A stretch of 64,000 bases of DNA. Source: UBA2227 sp036677505 (lineage in GTDB: Bacteria; Bacillota_I; Bacilli_A; Erysipelotrichales; Erysipelotrichaceae). The notes beneath the pieces are model-generated. The model was given only the letters and a program-made list of their open reading frames with translations. It was not told where the DNA came from and ran no database searches. Where the stretch lies: the NCBI GenBank assembly GCA_036677505.1, contig JAVBWK010000036.1:1-64000 (forward strand), written 5' to 3'. Of the stretch, positions 1 through 9,323 are shown piece by piece (the first letter of the stretch is position 1; each line of letters opens with the position of its first letter). Position numbers and translations under genes: made by a program.

Positions 1-152
1 CTATTTGACTCCTCTAGAGATGAGGGAGAAACTGATTTGCCAACATAAATCCAATTATACAGGATGACCATTTTTATTTTATAATTTTGGTCTCACATCA
101 TTTACAACTGTACACAATTTCCCGTAATTCTGACCTGCATAAAATGCTCAAT

Positions 153-1940
153 TCAGTCATGATTCAGATGCTCATTGAACTTACCTCGGGCGATATAATG
201 CGTATGCAAGAACTCGTGAGCGATATGACTGTTCGGATTGATCAAAAATGCCTCATACAGTTCCCAAACGAATCGATTTTCATGAGACTTACGCAAAGAC
301 TTTTGGTTATCTTCAGCAAACAGTCCCTCAAGCCGCTTTTGAGCGACTAATGGATCTTTCGAGCGAGGCTGACCTCCCCCCATGATACACCCTGACGGAC
401 AACCCATGATTTCAATAAAGTGATACGGTGATGTTCCATTAGCTACCTGATTCATAAGTGTTTTTGCATTCTTGACACCGCTGGCCACGGCTATCCGTAA
501 ATCCTGCCCGTCCAGATAGCTAAACTGAGGCAGAGGATCATGAATTCTGATCGTAGCCTCCTTAATGGGCTCAAGTCCGTTGATCGCCTTAAGATGAAGT
601 TTGTCAAATGGCAGTTCACGATCAGTAACTAACTCGTAAACGGTCCGAAGAGCGGCCTCCATTACTCCGCCGGTAACTCCGAAAATATCGGCTGCTCCAG
701 TACTGAGACCCAACGGATTGTCCGGATCTGAATCGGCGAGCATATTAAAGTTAATGCCGGCCTGTCGGATCAACTCTGCCAATTCTCGAGTCGTTAAAAC
801 CGCATCGACATTGTTCAGACCGTCAACAGACATTTCGCAACGTGAGATTTCAAACTTTTTGGCAGTACAGGGCATGACAGAAACAACAAACATATTCTTC
901 GGATCGATTCCGATTTTTTTCGCATAGAAGCTTTTTACCAATGATCCAAGCATCATATGCGGTGATTTGCATGTTGATAAGTGATCCAGTTGCTCTGGGA
1001 AATTGTGTTCACAGAATTTGATCCAGCCGGGTGAACACGAAGTGATCATTGGCAGCTGGGATTTGCCTTTGAGAAAAGAGTTTTTGATTCTGCCGAGAAA
1101 TTCGGATCCCTCTTCGATGACAGTCAGATCCGCAGCAAAATTTGTGTCGAAAATATCATCGAATCCCAGACTCCGAAGCGCTGTGAACAGTTTGCCCGTT
1201 GCCGGTGTTCCGCATGGGTACCCAAACTCTTCGGCAATAGCCACCCGGATCGCCGGTGCAATTTGCACGATAGTTCGGATACCGGGATCGTCCAGTGCCT
1301 TTTTGACCGGTTCGATCGCATCCGTTTCAATTAACGCCCCGACAGGGCAAACGATCGTGCATTGTCCGCAAAAAATGCAATCGGTACTCTCAAGCGGTGA
1401 TTGGTTTGCTGCAGAAATGACTGTGTCAAATCCACGATTCTGAGTATTGATGACTTGCACTCCTTGAATCTCATTACAGACATTAATGCATCTTCTGCAT
1501 AATATACATTTATCCATATTACGAGTGATAGATACGGAGACTTCGCTTTTGCGATGTGAATGTTCAAAATTAAATCGGCTTTGGGATACGCCTAAGGTTT
1601 TCCCCATAGACTGCAATTCACAGTTCAGATTTCTTGAGCAGCTCAGACATTCTTGTCTGTGATCTGAAAGCAGAAGCTCATACAAAACCTTTCGCATTTT
1701 CTGAACTTTGAGTGTGTTGGTCTTGATATTCATACCTTCCTGAACTTCGGTAACACATGCAGCCTGCAAAGTCCTTGCCTTTTCTACCTCAACGACACAC
1801 AAACGGCAAGTACCGAAGTTACAAATATTCTCAAGATTACACAAACTTGGGATATGGATACCTACGCTTTTGCATGCATTGAGAATGGTCGTGTTCGGTG
1901 CAACCGTCACCGGTTGATTGTTTATCGTGCAATTGATCAT
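153..1940 (-). CDS. hydA: [FeFe] hydrogenase catalytic subunit HydA
   Basis: Cytoplasmic [FeFe] hydrogenase large subunit (595 aa) that makes or oxidises H2. The N-terminus is a [2Fe-2S] ferredoxin domain (CNLENICNFGTCRLC, about residues 34-48), followed by a His/Cys cluster region (CLSCSRNLNC) and two [4Fe-4S] motifs (CILCRRCINVC and CIFCGQCTIVC). All three H-cluster signatures are present: TSCSPGW, MPCTAKKFE and EIMGCPSGCIMGGGQP. A small-subunit-like region (RKSHENRFVWELYEAFL) is fused at the C-terminus. It starts 4 bases after the hydB stop, so the two are co-transcribed. This domain set is that of NAD(P)-linked, electron-bifurcating HydABC/HndABCD enzymes; the bifurcating activity itself is inferred. 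Confidence 0.96.
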   Translation of the reverse strand: MINCTINNQPVTVAPNTTILNACKSVGIHIPSLCNLENICNFGTCRLCVVEVEKARTLQAACVTEVQEGMNIKTNTLKVQKMRKVLYELLLSDHRQECLSCSRNLNCELQSMGKTLGVSQSRFNFEHSHRKSEVSVSITRNMDKCILCRRCINVCNEIQGVQVINTQNRGFDTVISAANQSPLESTDCIFCGQCTIVCPVGALIETDAIEPVKKALDDPGIRTIVQIAPAIRVAIAEEFGYPCGTPATGKLFTALRSLGFDDIFDTNFAADLTVIEEGSEFLGRIKNSFLKGKSQLPMITSCSPGWIKFCEHNFPEQLDHLSTCKSPHMMLGSLVKSFYAKKIGIDPKNMFVVSVMPCTAKKFEISRCEMSVDGLNNVDAVLTTRELAELIRQAGINFNMLADSDPDNPLGLSTGAADIFGVTGGVMEAALRTVYELVTDRELPFDKLHLKAINGLEPIKEATIRIHDPLPQFSYLDGQDLRIAVASGVKNAKTLMNQVANGTSPYHFIEIMGCPSGCIMGGGQPRSKDPLVAQKRLEGLFAEDNQKSLRKSHENRFVWELYEAFLINPNSHIAHEFLHTHYIARGKFNEHLNHD

Positions 1941-1944
1941 GACG

Positions 1945-4900
1945 TTACCTCCGGTCGCAATGAAGACATCTCATTGCTTCAGCCATTGCATTGAGTTTGT
2001 GATAACCAAGGACAACTTCGTCAAAGCTGTTTTTGCGCTGCTCCACGCTTGTAATATTCAAAGGGAAACGGTGCAGTGCCACGATTTCATCCTCATCCAC
2101 AAAATCCGGGATATGGATGGCTTTACCTTTATTCAGCACTCCTTTTCCGCCTAAGTACTTATCGATAGACTCTGCTGCTTTTTTCCCGTCTGCGATGGCT
2201 TGTATGACGGTATCAGGACCCCGGGTAACGTCTCCGCCGGCGAAGACTCCTTTCATAGTCGTCATCTGTGTCTGATCGCTTACGACAAAGGTACCCCAAC
2301 GTGTCACACCGATTTCTTCTTTTTTGATAAACGGTAAATCAGAGTACTGACTGACAGCAACGATAACATGATCGGCATCAATCAAAAAGGTCGAACTGTT
2401 ATCAGGGATGGCTTTCCTTCTTCCCGATGCATCGAACTGTCCCAACTGCATTTTAACACATTCGATGGATGTGACATGACCTTGCGGATCAGCGATAAAT
2501 CGTTTGGGTGAAGCGAGTTCGATGATCGATACACCTTCGAGGATCGCTTCGTGGATTTCGGCTTCATATGCGGGCATGGCATCGATCGTCCGTCTGTATA
2601 AAACCGTTACCTGGTCAGCACCGCATCTCAGTGCAGTCCTTGCCGAATCGATCGCTGTATTACCACCGCCGATGACGATGACTTTTCCTTTAAATTTCAG
2701 ATTCAGATCCTTGTTAACTTCCTTTAAGAAATTGATTCCGTGCATGACACCGGGCAGATTCTCTCCTTCAATCCGCATTTTTTCCGGAAACTGCGTTCCT
2801 GTAGCGACATATACGGCATCATACTCATCTTTCAGTTTTTCAAATAAAATATCTTCGCCGACTTTCGTGTTGAGATGAATCCTTACGCCGGTTTTCTCGA
2901 TCAGCGATATCTCGTGGGCTAATACCTCTTTCGGCAGGCGGTATTCCGGGATTCCGAAAGCCAAAACACCGCCTGCCAGACTTTCCTGTTCAAACACATC
3001 GACTTCATAACCGTTTCTTACCAGATAATAACCGCATGTCAGTCCGGAAGCTCCGGCTCCGATGATCGCGATCTTTTTACCGTTTCTGGCCGTGATCGAC
3101 TCAATTATGATTTCTTTTTCATTTTTATAAGCATAATCAGCCGCGAAACGTTTCAGATCACAAATAGCCACGGCTTCATCCGTCATTGACCGTCTGCACT
3201 TTGATTCACACGGACGGGTACAAATCCGTCCGCAAACCGCTGGGAACGGATTCTCTTGGCGAATCAGATCGTATGCATCCAAGAATCTTCCGGCGGCGAT
3301 CAGCCGAATATAACCCGGTACATTGATATTGGCAGGACAAGTATTTTCGCAAGGAGAAATAAACAGCGCGGAGCAGACACCAGCTTTGCAATATTTATCT
3401 CTGATATGCTGCTGATATTCTTCTCTGAAATACTTAATAGTGCTTAACACCGGATTTGGCGCTGATTGTCCTAAACCGCAGATGGCTGTCTGCTGAATGG
3501 TTTCCCCAAGTTCAACCAGCAGCTCGATATCACCTTCGACTCCTTTGCCCTGAGTTATCCTTTCAAGTATTTCAAGCATTTGCTTTGTACCCAAACGACA
3601 AGGCAGACATTTTCCGCAGGATTCATCCTGAATGAAATCCATAAAGAATCGGGCGGTATCGACCATACATGTATCCTCATCCATGGCAATAAGTCCGCCG
3701 GATCCCATGATTGCGCCAAGTTTTGCCAACGGTTCATAATCCGTCGGTGTATTGAGATTCTCCATTGTGATGCATCCGCCGGAAGGTCCGCCGATTTGGG
3801 CTGCTTTAAATTTCTTCTTACCGCTGATACCGCCGCCGATATTAAATAAGATATCACCGATCGGCATACCGATCGGTACTTCGACGATACCCGTATTTAC
3901 TATATCGCCCGCCAGGGCAAAAACTTTGGTACCTTTGCTTGATTCAGTTCCGATCTGACTGTACCACTGAGCTCCTTTTAACATGATGTACGGGACACTG
4001 GCAAGTGTTTCAACATTATTAATGATCGTCGGTTGATCGAATACCCCTTTTTTAAACGGATATGGCGGTTTCTGACGCGGTTCTCCCCGTTTTCCTTCAA
4101 TCGAAGCAATCAAAGCTGTTTCTTCACCACAGACAAAGGCACCGGCACCGATACGGATCTCAATATCAAAGACAAAGTTACTGCCAAACAGTCTTTTGCC
4201 TAACAGTCCAAACTTTCTTGCTTCATCAAGTGCAAATGTCAATCGCTGAATAGCCAAAGGATACTCGGCACGAATATAAATATACCCTTTGGTTGCTCCA
4301 ATCGCATATCCGGCAATCATCATACCTTCGATTACAGAATGAGGATCTCCTTCAATAATCGAGCGATCCATAAACGCACCCGGATCCCCTTCATCCGCAT
4401 TACAGATGATATATTTCTGATTGCTGTTTATCTGTTTGGCAGCATTCCATTTAACACCGGTAAGAAAACCAGCGCCACCTCGTCCTCTTAAGCCGGATTC
4501 GGTGATCTCCTCAATCACTTTTTCCGGCGAGAACACCTTGAGTATTTTTGCGATAGCAAAATAACCGTCTCTTGCAATATACGCCTGAATCGAATCGTTT
4601 TCAATGACACCACAGTTACGTAAGGCAATCTTTATCTGCGCTTTAAAAAAGTCGATATCATCAATGCAAGCAATATGTTTGTTCAACGTCCGATCAAAAA
4701 AAGTATATTGGTGTAATATCTTATGATCGATCAAATGACTCCGAATGATTTGTAATACGCTTTGAACCGTACATTTCGTGTAAAATGTCCGTTGAGGCAA
4801 TATAAGCATGACCGGTCCTACGGCACACATGCCCATGCAGCCGACCATATGTACTTTGACTTTGTCAGTAAGGCTGAGTTTTTCACACTGTTCAATGACA

Positions 4901-5043
4901 CTTCGGTATATTTCTTCACAGTTGGAGGAAACACATCCTGCACCCCCACATACAAGTATCTGGTGTGTATAGTGGGAAAGCTCAAAATTATACTGGGTTT
5001 TCAGTTGATTCAACTGATGAATCGTATTGATTGTCTGTATCAT
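1945..5043 (-). CDS. hydB: HydB/NuoF-type hydrogenase subunit fused to a GltD/NfnB-type NADPH oxidoreductase
   Basis: A 1032-aa fusion. Residues 1-110 are a thioredoxin-like [2Fe-2S] domain (CGGAGC about 32-37, VGCMGMC about 67-73). Residues 150-545 are the NuoF-like FMN/NADH module (GLRGRGGAGF about 184-193, NADEGDPGAF about 215-224, CGKCLPCR about 476-483). From about 555 to the end is a glutamate-synthase-small-subunit-like part: [4Fe-4S] ligands (CENTCPANINVPG, CGRICTRPCESKC), an FAD site (IGAGASGLTCG about 661-671) and a second dinucleotide fold (VIGGGNTAIDSAR). The GltD-like part stands where the C-terminal ferredoxin domain of classical HydB would be. The complex may therefore link H2, ferredoxin, NADH and NADPH; that is inference. 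Confidence 0.93.
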   Translation of the reverse strand: MIQTINTIHQLNQLKTQYNFELSHYTHQILVCGGAGCVSSNCEEIYRSVIEQCEKLSLTDKVKVHMVGCMGMCAVGPVMLILPQRTFYTKCTVQSVLQIIRSHLIDHKILHQYTFFDRTLNKHIACIDDIDFFKAQIKIALRNCGVIENDSIQAYIARDGYFAIAKILKVFSPEKVIEEITESGLRGRGGAGFLTGVKWNAAKQINSNQKYIICNADEGDPGAFMDRSIIEGDPHSVIEGMMIAGYAIGATKGYIYIRAEYPLAIQRLTFALDEARKFGLLGKRLFGSNFVFDIEIRIGAGAFVCGEETALIASIEGKRGEPRQKPPYPFKKGVFDQPTIINNVETLASVPYIMLKGAQWYSQIGTESSKGTKVFALAGDIVNTGIVEVPIGMPIGDILFNIGGGISGKKKFKAAQIGGPSGGCITMENLNTPTDYEPLAKLGAIMGSGGLIAMDEDTCMVDTARFFMDFIQDESCGKCLPCRLGTKQMLEILERITQGKGVEGDIELLVELGETIQQTAICGLGQSAPNPVLSTIKYFREEYQQHIRDKYCKAGVCSALFISPCENTCPANINVPGYIRLIAAGRFLDAYDLIRQENPFPAVCGRICTRPCESKCRRSMTDEAVAICDLKRFAADYAYKNEKEIIIESITARNGKKIAIIGAGASGLTCGYYLVRNGYEVDVFEQESLAGGVLAFGIPEYRLPKEVLAHEISLIEKTGVRIHLNTKVGEDILFEKLKDEYDAVYVATGTQFPEKMRIEGENLPGVMHGINFLKEVNKDLNLKFKGKVIVIGGGNTAIDSARTALRCGADQVTVLYRRTIDAMPAYEAEIHEAILEGVSIIELASPKRFIADPQGHVTSIECVKMQLGQFDASGRRKAIPDNSSTFLIDADHVIVAVSQYSDLPFIKKEEIGVTRWGTFVVSDQTQMTTMKGVFAGGDVTRGPDTVIQAIADGKKAAESIDKYLGGKGVLNKGKAIHIPDFVDEDEIVALHRFPLNITSVEQRKNSFDEVVLGYHKLNAMAEAMRCLHCDRR

Positions 5044-5051
5044 AAAGTTAC

Positions 5052-5546
5052 CTACTCATACCTGGCTAAAATCGATTTCAACTTGTTCACATTGACCTGG
5101 CGGTGAACATCCTGATCGATCATTACAGCCGGAGCAAGCCCGCATGCACCGATGCAACGGGCAATTTCAAAAGTAAATCGCTGATCTTCCGTGGTTTCGC
5201 CAAGCCCTACCTGAAGAAGTTCCTGAAGTCTATCAATGATCTTTTTACCGCCGCGAACATAACAGGCCGTTCCCAAACAAACTCTGATTGTATGACGTCC
5301 TTGAGGTTTTGTCGAAAAGAAAGAATAAAAACTCACGACTCCGGTAATCTGTGACAAAGGTAAATTCATTTTTTTGGATACTTCTATGAGCACTTCATTT
5401 GGCAGATAGCCGTAAACATTTTGAAGCTGATGCAGTATCTGAATCAGATTGCTTTGTCTGCAGTCAAATAATTCAATAACTTGGTTTATTTTTTGTTGAT
5501 CAAGCATAATGTGTCCGTTACAGAGTTGGTGTCCTTTTTCAAGCAT
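5052..5546 (-). CDS. hydC: HydC/NuoE-like [2Fe-2S] subunit of the hydrogenase
   Basis: 164-aa thioredoxin-like ferredoxin subunit (NuoE/HydC/HndA family). The four [2Fe-2S] ligands are seen as CLGTAC and CIGACG. It passes electrons between the flavin subunit and the hydrogenase. It is the first gene of the hydCBA operon and lies 8 bases upstream of hydB. The upstream Met was kept as the start because GGAGG sits 7 bases before it; the next internal Met (residue 14) has no recognisable ribosome binding site. Length is normal for the family. Confidence 0.95.
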   Translation of the reverse strand: MLEKGHQLCNGHIMLDQQKINQVIELFDCRQSNLIQILHQLQNVYGYLPNEVLIEVSKKMNLPLSQITGVVSFYSFFSTKPQGRHTIRVCLGTACYVRGGKKIIDRLQELLQVGLGETTEDQRFTFEIARCIGACGLAPAVMIDQDVHRQVNVNKLKSILARYE

Positions 5547-5662
5547 CCTGTTACCTCCGTGACATTGTAAACATGTATTGTTATTATTTTCACATAAATA
5601 AACAAAAAAAATTAAATATGAACTGAAATTGATTTGACTACCTTGGATTTACATCTGCTTAT

Positions 5663-5690
5663 ATTCTATCATACCTTCACAGATATTCAA
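5663..5690 (-). promoter_or_regulatory. Candidate promoter of hydCBA
   Basis: Read on the minus strand: TTGAAT (5690-5685), a 16-base spacer, then TAGAAT (5668-5663), about 117 bases upstream of hydC. It lies directly downstream of the Rex-like palindrome. Assigned by consensus only. Confidence 0.5.
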
Positions 5691-5695
5691 TTACT

Positions 5696-5713
5696 TTGTT
5701 AGTTATTTAACAA
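5696..5713 (-). promoter_or_regulatory. Rex-type redox operator upstream of hydCBA
   Basis: The 18-base site reads TTGTTAAATAACTAACAA on the minus strand. It matches the Rex consensus of clostridia and relatives (TTGTTAA-N4-TTAACAA) with one mismatch in the downstream arm. Rex is a repressor released by a high NADH/NAD ratio, and NADH-linked hydrogenase genes are typical targets. The site abuts the -35 box. No rex gene is in this window. Confidence 0.7.
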
Positions 5714-5743
5714 TGCATTTCCCTTTTTCTTCCGTTTTACAGT

Positions 5744-6469
5744 TTATCTCAAGAAATTTTTCAGAAGTTCAAAGGCAGGAACCAATACTGCATAGTAAGC
5801 TATAGGAATAAAAATTGCCGGAACGAAATTGCCGATTTTCAGCGAAGTAATTTTCAGCATATTGAGTCCCAGGCCGAAAATGAGTATATACCCTGTTGCA
5901 GACATGGCCGTGATGACGGTTTCAAGATTTGTCGCAAACAGAACTGATAACAATGTCGAGGCCAATGTGATCGATCCCTGATAAATCAGGATCGTAGCTG
6001 ATGAAAAAAAGACACCGATTCCTAAAGATGCCGTTAAGACAATGGATGCTATAAAGTCGAGGACCGACTTGGTTATCAGAATTTCGTGATTACCGTTAAG
6101 CCCGCTTTCAATCGATCCGACAATGGCCATCGCTCCTACAGCAAACAACAAAGATGCAGTCACAAAACCACGGACGAACCATCCGGATTGCTTCCCGTCG
6201 GAAAAACGGCCTTCTATCTTTTTTGCAAATTCATCCATACGTTTTTCAATATCGATTTTTTCTCCGATCAACGCACCGATAGCCAGTGAAACGATCGTAA
6301 TGATCATATTTTCACTCTTTAATGCACCGGAAATCCCGATAATCACCACGCAAAGTCCGACAGCCTGCATCAGACTGCCACCCATCTTTTCGGAGATTCC
6401 TCTTTTCAAAAATAATCCGATCAGACTGCCGATCATGATAGCAACAACATTTATCCATGTACCTAACAT
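5744..6469 (-). CDS. DUF554 family membrane protein
   Basis: 241-aa integral membrane protein with about six or seven hydrophobic segments and few charges, matching the DUF554 (YdfK/YqgA-like) family. The family is widespread in bacteria and suspected to be a transporter, but its substrate is unknown. One larger cytoplasmic loop carries a charged stretch (KIDIEKRMDEFAKKIEGRF). The stop of the preceding methyltransferase gene is only 4 bases upstream, so they are probably co-transcribed. No hairpin terminator is visible between this gene and the hydrogenase promoter region. Confidence 0.85.
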   Translation of the reverse strand: MLGTWINVVAIMIGSLIGLFLKRGISEKMGGSLMQAVGLCVVIIGISGALKSENMIITIVSLAIGALIGEKIDIEKRMDEFAKKIEGRFSDGKQSGWFVRGFVTASLLFAVGAMAIVGSIESGLNGNHEILITKSVLDFIASIVLTASLGIGVFFSSATILIYQGSITLASTLLSVLFATNLETVITAMSATGYILIFGLGLNMLKITSLKIGNFVPAIFIPIAYYAVLVPAFELLKNFLR

Positions 6470-6473
6470 GTGA

Positions 6474-7136
6474 TTACTCCTTGCCGATGTTCATCGGATT
6501 TAACAAGATCATTCCTTGTTTGCCGCCTTTGACAAATTCAAAGCATGCCGCATGACAGTGACTCTTGCGATGATCTTGAATGGGCATACACTTTTTCAGA
6601 GTGAGCCCTCTTTTTCCTGCTTCAAGTATAATTTCAGCCAGCCGGTCACTGCGATGAATCAGGTAAAAGCGGCCGTGATCTTTTAAGTCGCGTTTCACAC
6701 AGTCCAGCAAATCATTTAACGGTAATGAAATCTCATGTCGTGCCGCTTCCAGATAAGGATTAATATTCCGGTTGCGTCTGTCTTTCTGATTGAAATACGG
6801 CGGATTGCAAACGATGACATCTACCGGAGTCAACCTCAGTTTTCGGATGTCACCGATAAGAAACTCAATGTTCTCGATATGATGATAATGAGCATTCTCA
6901 TAGGCGAGTTCGATGGCTTCTTCAAGTATATCGACACCGATCATTTTTTTTGGATGATAAATTGAGGCCGCGACAAGCAGTGCACCGTTGTTCGTTCCGA
7001 TGTCCAGAACGGTCTCATTTTTTCTGATCACCATAAAGTGCGCCAGTGCATGCGTGTCGGTATTGATGCGAAACATATCTGACCTCTGCTTTATCAGTAA
7101 TTTTGAATCCAATAAAAAATCCGTCGTTTTATTCAT
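6474..7136 (-). CDS. trmN6: tRNA1(Val) (adenine(37)-N6)-methyltransferase family protein
   Basis: 220-aa SAM-dependent methyltransferase of the TrmN6/YabB family. A Rossmann motif I (DIGTNNGALLVAA, about residues 46-58) is followed by VDILEEAIELA and the NPPYF motif typical of N6-adenine methyltransferases (about 111-115). The family modifies A37 of tRNA1(Val) in E. coli; the exact substrate here is inferred. The ribosome binding site AAGGTGATGG precedes the ATG. A -10-like TATACT lies about 20 bases upstream, without a convincing -35 box. Confidence 0.87.
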   Translation of the reverse strand: MNKTTDFLLDSKLLIKQRSDMFRINTDTHALAHFMVIRKNETVLDIGTNNGALLVAASIYHPKKMIGVDILEEAIELAYENAHYHHIENIEFLIGDIRKLRLTPVDVIVCNPPYFNQKDRRNRNINPYLEAARHEISLPLNDLLDCVKRDLKDHGRFYLIHRSDRLAEIILEAGKRGLTLKKCMPIQDHRKSHCHAACFEFVKGGKQGMILLNPMNIGKE

Positions 7137-7190
7137 ACCATCACCTTAGGCAATAGTATACAACAAACCGACGGATATTGAACATTTATT

Positions 7191-8612
7191 TTATATCAAA
7201 GGGAGATCGACATAAAAGGTTGCACCACTGCCCTCAGTGGAAATCACACCATAATTTAGCTTATGGGCAACACAGATGGCTTTTGCGATAGCCAAACCCA
7301 ACCCGGTCCCGCCATCAGTTTCCCTGGTATAGTTCTTGTCGATTTTGTAGTAGCGATCCCAAATGTATGGCAGATGTGCGGAAGCGATGCCAAATCCGTG
7401 ATCAATGACAGATACACGGACGCTACTGTCGATGACTTCTGCTTTGATCAGGATTTTTTTGTCCTCACCGATATGACGGATGGCATTGTTTATGAAATTA
7501 AACAATACCTGACCGACTTTTACTTCATCGGCTTCGACCCGAAGCTTGCGGTCGACATCAACTTCAAAGTTTGCCTGATCTGAATCTGTATACCCCGCAA
7601 ACAGACCGGTAATCTCAAGGATCTTCTTTTTAAGATTAAACGGCTTTCGGTCGATTTGAAGTTTATTAGCCTGATTAAGCGATAGTTGCATCATATCATT
7701 GACCAGACGGTTCAAATGATTGGTTTCACTCAGAATGATTTCAAGATGCTCGTTTCGCTTAACCGGATTGTCACCTGACAATTCTTTGATCATTTCGGCG
7801 TAAGCTTTGATCATCGTCAGCGGTGTTTTGATATCATGCGAGACGTTGGCGATCAAATCACGTCGCAGTTCTTCCATTTTGGCCATTTCTTTGGTAGCGA
7901 AGTTCAGCGTGTCTGCCAGTTCATCGATTTCACTGTATCCGCCATAATCAAACCGGACATCGACATCGCCATGAGCAAGTTTTCGTGCACTTTCAGTCAT
8001 ATTGGCCAAAGGTTTTGCAATCCGAAACGAAATGATCCCGGAAATCACCGTTGACAAGAACAAAACGGCAATCGTTACATAAATGAACTGATCCTGCAAA
8101 ATCGATATTGTTGAATCCAAGGGTTCAATCGGTGCATTGATGAAAATATAAAATTCAGTCAGGTTGACTTTGACTTCTTTTCCGTAAAAAATCATTTCCT
8201 GCCGGAAATTTGTGTTTTGCATCGTAAAGTAGAAATCCATGCCTGCTGCTGCCTGGGCTTCTAAGACATATTCATCAATAAACTCTTTCTGATCGGAAAT
8301 CGGCGACCGTGTCAGAAAGCAGTTAACGCCCAATGAGTCGACCGAATATACCAATTGGTAATTCTTATTGTAAATCGCGGCACACACGTTGTTTTCGACC
8401 GCGATGCTTACGATATTTTCACTGAGTTTATCGGTGATCAGGCTTTCCTCGATCACACCGGCCACATTGCGGATATCGGTTATTTTCATGTTTCTGTAAT
8501 ACGGCTTTAAAAAGACGATCTGCAGCGCCCATAATAATGCCAGGATGCTGATCGTCAGATAAAACAGATATACCCAAGTTTTAAACCGAATCCCTTTAGT
8601 GTTTGGTCTCAA
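7191..8612 (-). CDS. Sensor histidine kinase (PhoR/ResE type)
   Basis: Membrane sensor kinase of about 473 aa: a TM helix near the N-terminus, an extracytoplasmic sensor of about 140 residues, a second TM (VTIAVLFLSTVISGIISF), a HAMP linker, then a HisKA domain with the H-box SHDIKTPL. The HATPase_c domain shows the N-box FNFINNAIRH, G1 DHGFGI and G2 GGTGLGLAI. The start is uncertain. A TTG (8612) has GGGG 6 bases upstream, whereas the GTG at 8630 has no clear ribosome binding site. The gene overlaps the end of the response regulator, so the two form one system. The signal sensed is unknown. Confidence 0.9.
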   Translation of the reverse strand: MRPNTKGIRFKTWVYLFYLTISILALLWALQIVFLKPYYRNMKITDIRNVAGVIEESLITDKLSENIVSIAVENNVCAAIYNKNYQLVYSVDSLGVNCFLTRSPISDQKEFIDEYVLEAQAAAGMDFYFTMQNTNFRQEMIFYGKEVKVNLTEFYIFINAPIEPLDSTISILQDQFIYVTIAVLFLSTVISGIISFRIAKPLANMTESARKLAHGDVDVRFDYGGYSEIDELADTLNFATKEMAKMEELRRDLIANVSHDIKTPLTMIKAYAEMIKELSGDNPVKRNEHLEIILSETNHLNRLVNDMMQLSLNQANKLQIDRKPFNLKKKILEITGLFAGYTDSDQANFEVDVDRKLRVEADEVKVGQVLFNFINNAIRHIGEDKKILIKAEVIDSSVRVSVIDHGFGIASAHLPYIWDRYYKIDKNYTRETDGGTGLGLAIAKAICVAHKLNYGVISTEGSGATFYVDLPLI

Positions 8613-9264
8613 ATTTATACCCCGTACCACGCACCGTTACGATCATATGCCGATAATGCTTCAGGCTGTGTCTTAACATTTTAACATGAGTATCAACTGT
8701 GCGGTCATCACCGAAATAATTGTAATTCCAGACTTTATCAAGCAGAACATCTCGTGACAATGCCTGATTTTTATGTTTTACCAAAAAGACAAGCAACTCA
8801 TACTCTTTAGGTGTCATGCTTATCTTTTCGTTGTCAATATACACGTTTCGCCCGTCAAAATCGATGGTAAGACCGTCGTAGGAAACGGTTTTGCTTTCTT
8901 TGCCGTGATAACGTTCGATGACCAGACGGATGCGTGCCATCAGCTCTTTCAGTGAAAACGGCTTAACGACATAATCATCGATGCCAAGTTCAAAACCAAG
9001 CAGTTTGTCATATTCTTCCTGTCTGGCACTCAGCATGATGACCGGAACATTCTGCTTTTCTTTGATTTGTCTGCACGCTGAAAAACCATCCAGATTTGGC
9101 ATCATGATATCTAAAATAACAATATCAAACTTTTCACTATCAAGCTTACGCAAAGCATCCAAGCCGTCTTGTGCCTGCACGACCTGATAGCCATACGCTG
9201 TAGCATACTCACTGACAACATCACGAATGCGGACTTCATCGTCCACAATCAAAATCTTGGCCAT
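8596..9264 (-). CDS. OmpR-family response regulator
   Basis: 222-aa response regulator. The receiver domain has acidic residues near the N-terminus (IVDDE), the phospho-acceptor Asp in ILDIMMPNLDG and the conserved Lys in DDYVVKPFS. A winged-helix DNA-binding domain follows (MTPKEYELLVFLVKH, then DDRTVDTHVKMLRHSL). The start was placed at MAKILIVDD (9264) because GGAGGTG lies 8 bases upstream and the receiver fold begins there; the longer reading frame would add 31 unlikely residues running into dnaE. It is the first gene of the pair with the kinase. Confidence 0.95.
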   Translation of the reverse strand: MAKILIVDDEVRIRDVVSEYATAYGYQVVQAQDGLDALRKLDSEKFDIVILDIMMPNLDGFSACRQIKEKQNVPVIMLSARQEEYDKLLGFELGIDDYVVKPFSLKELMARIRLVIERYHGKESKTVSYDGLTIDFDGRNVYIDNEKISMTPKEYELLVFLVKHKNQALSRDVLLDKVWNYNYFGDDRTVDTHVKMLRHSLKHYRHMIVTVRGTGYKFETKH

Positions 9265-9323
9265 AGTTTCACCTCCATGAAAGTATAGAACCTTGGTGTG
9301 AAATCGATGTGAAAGCAGACGGA

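Noticed and set aside
1..150. Possible gene end at the left edge
   Set aside because: No frame stays open beyond about 20 codons and no hairpin is clear; nothing can be supported downstream of hydA.
1003..1443. 146-codon plus-strand frame opposite hydA
   Set aside because: It lies wholly within the hydA coding region on the other strand, and its sequence is not protein-like.
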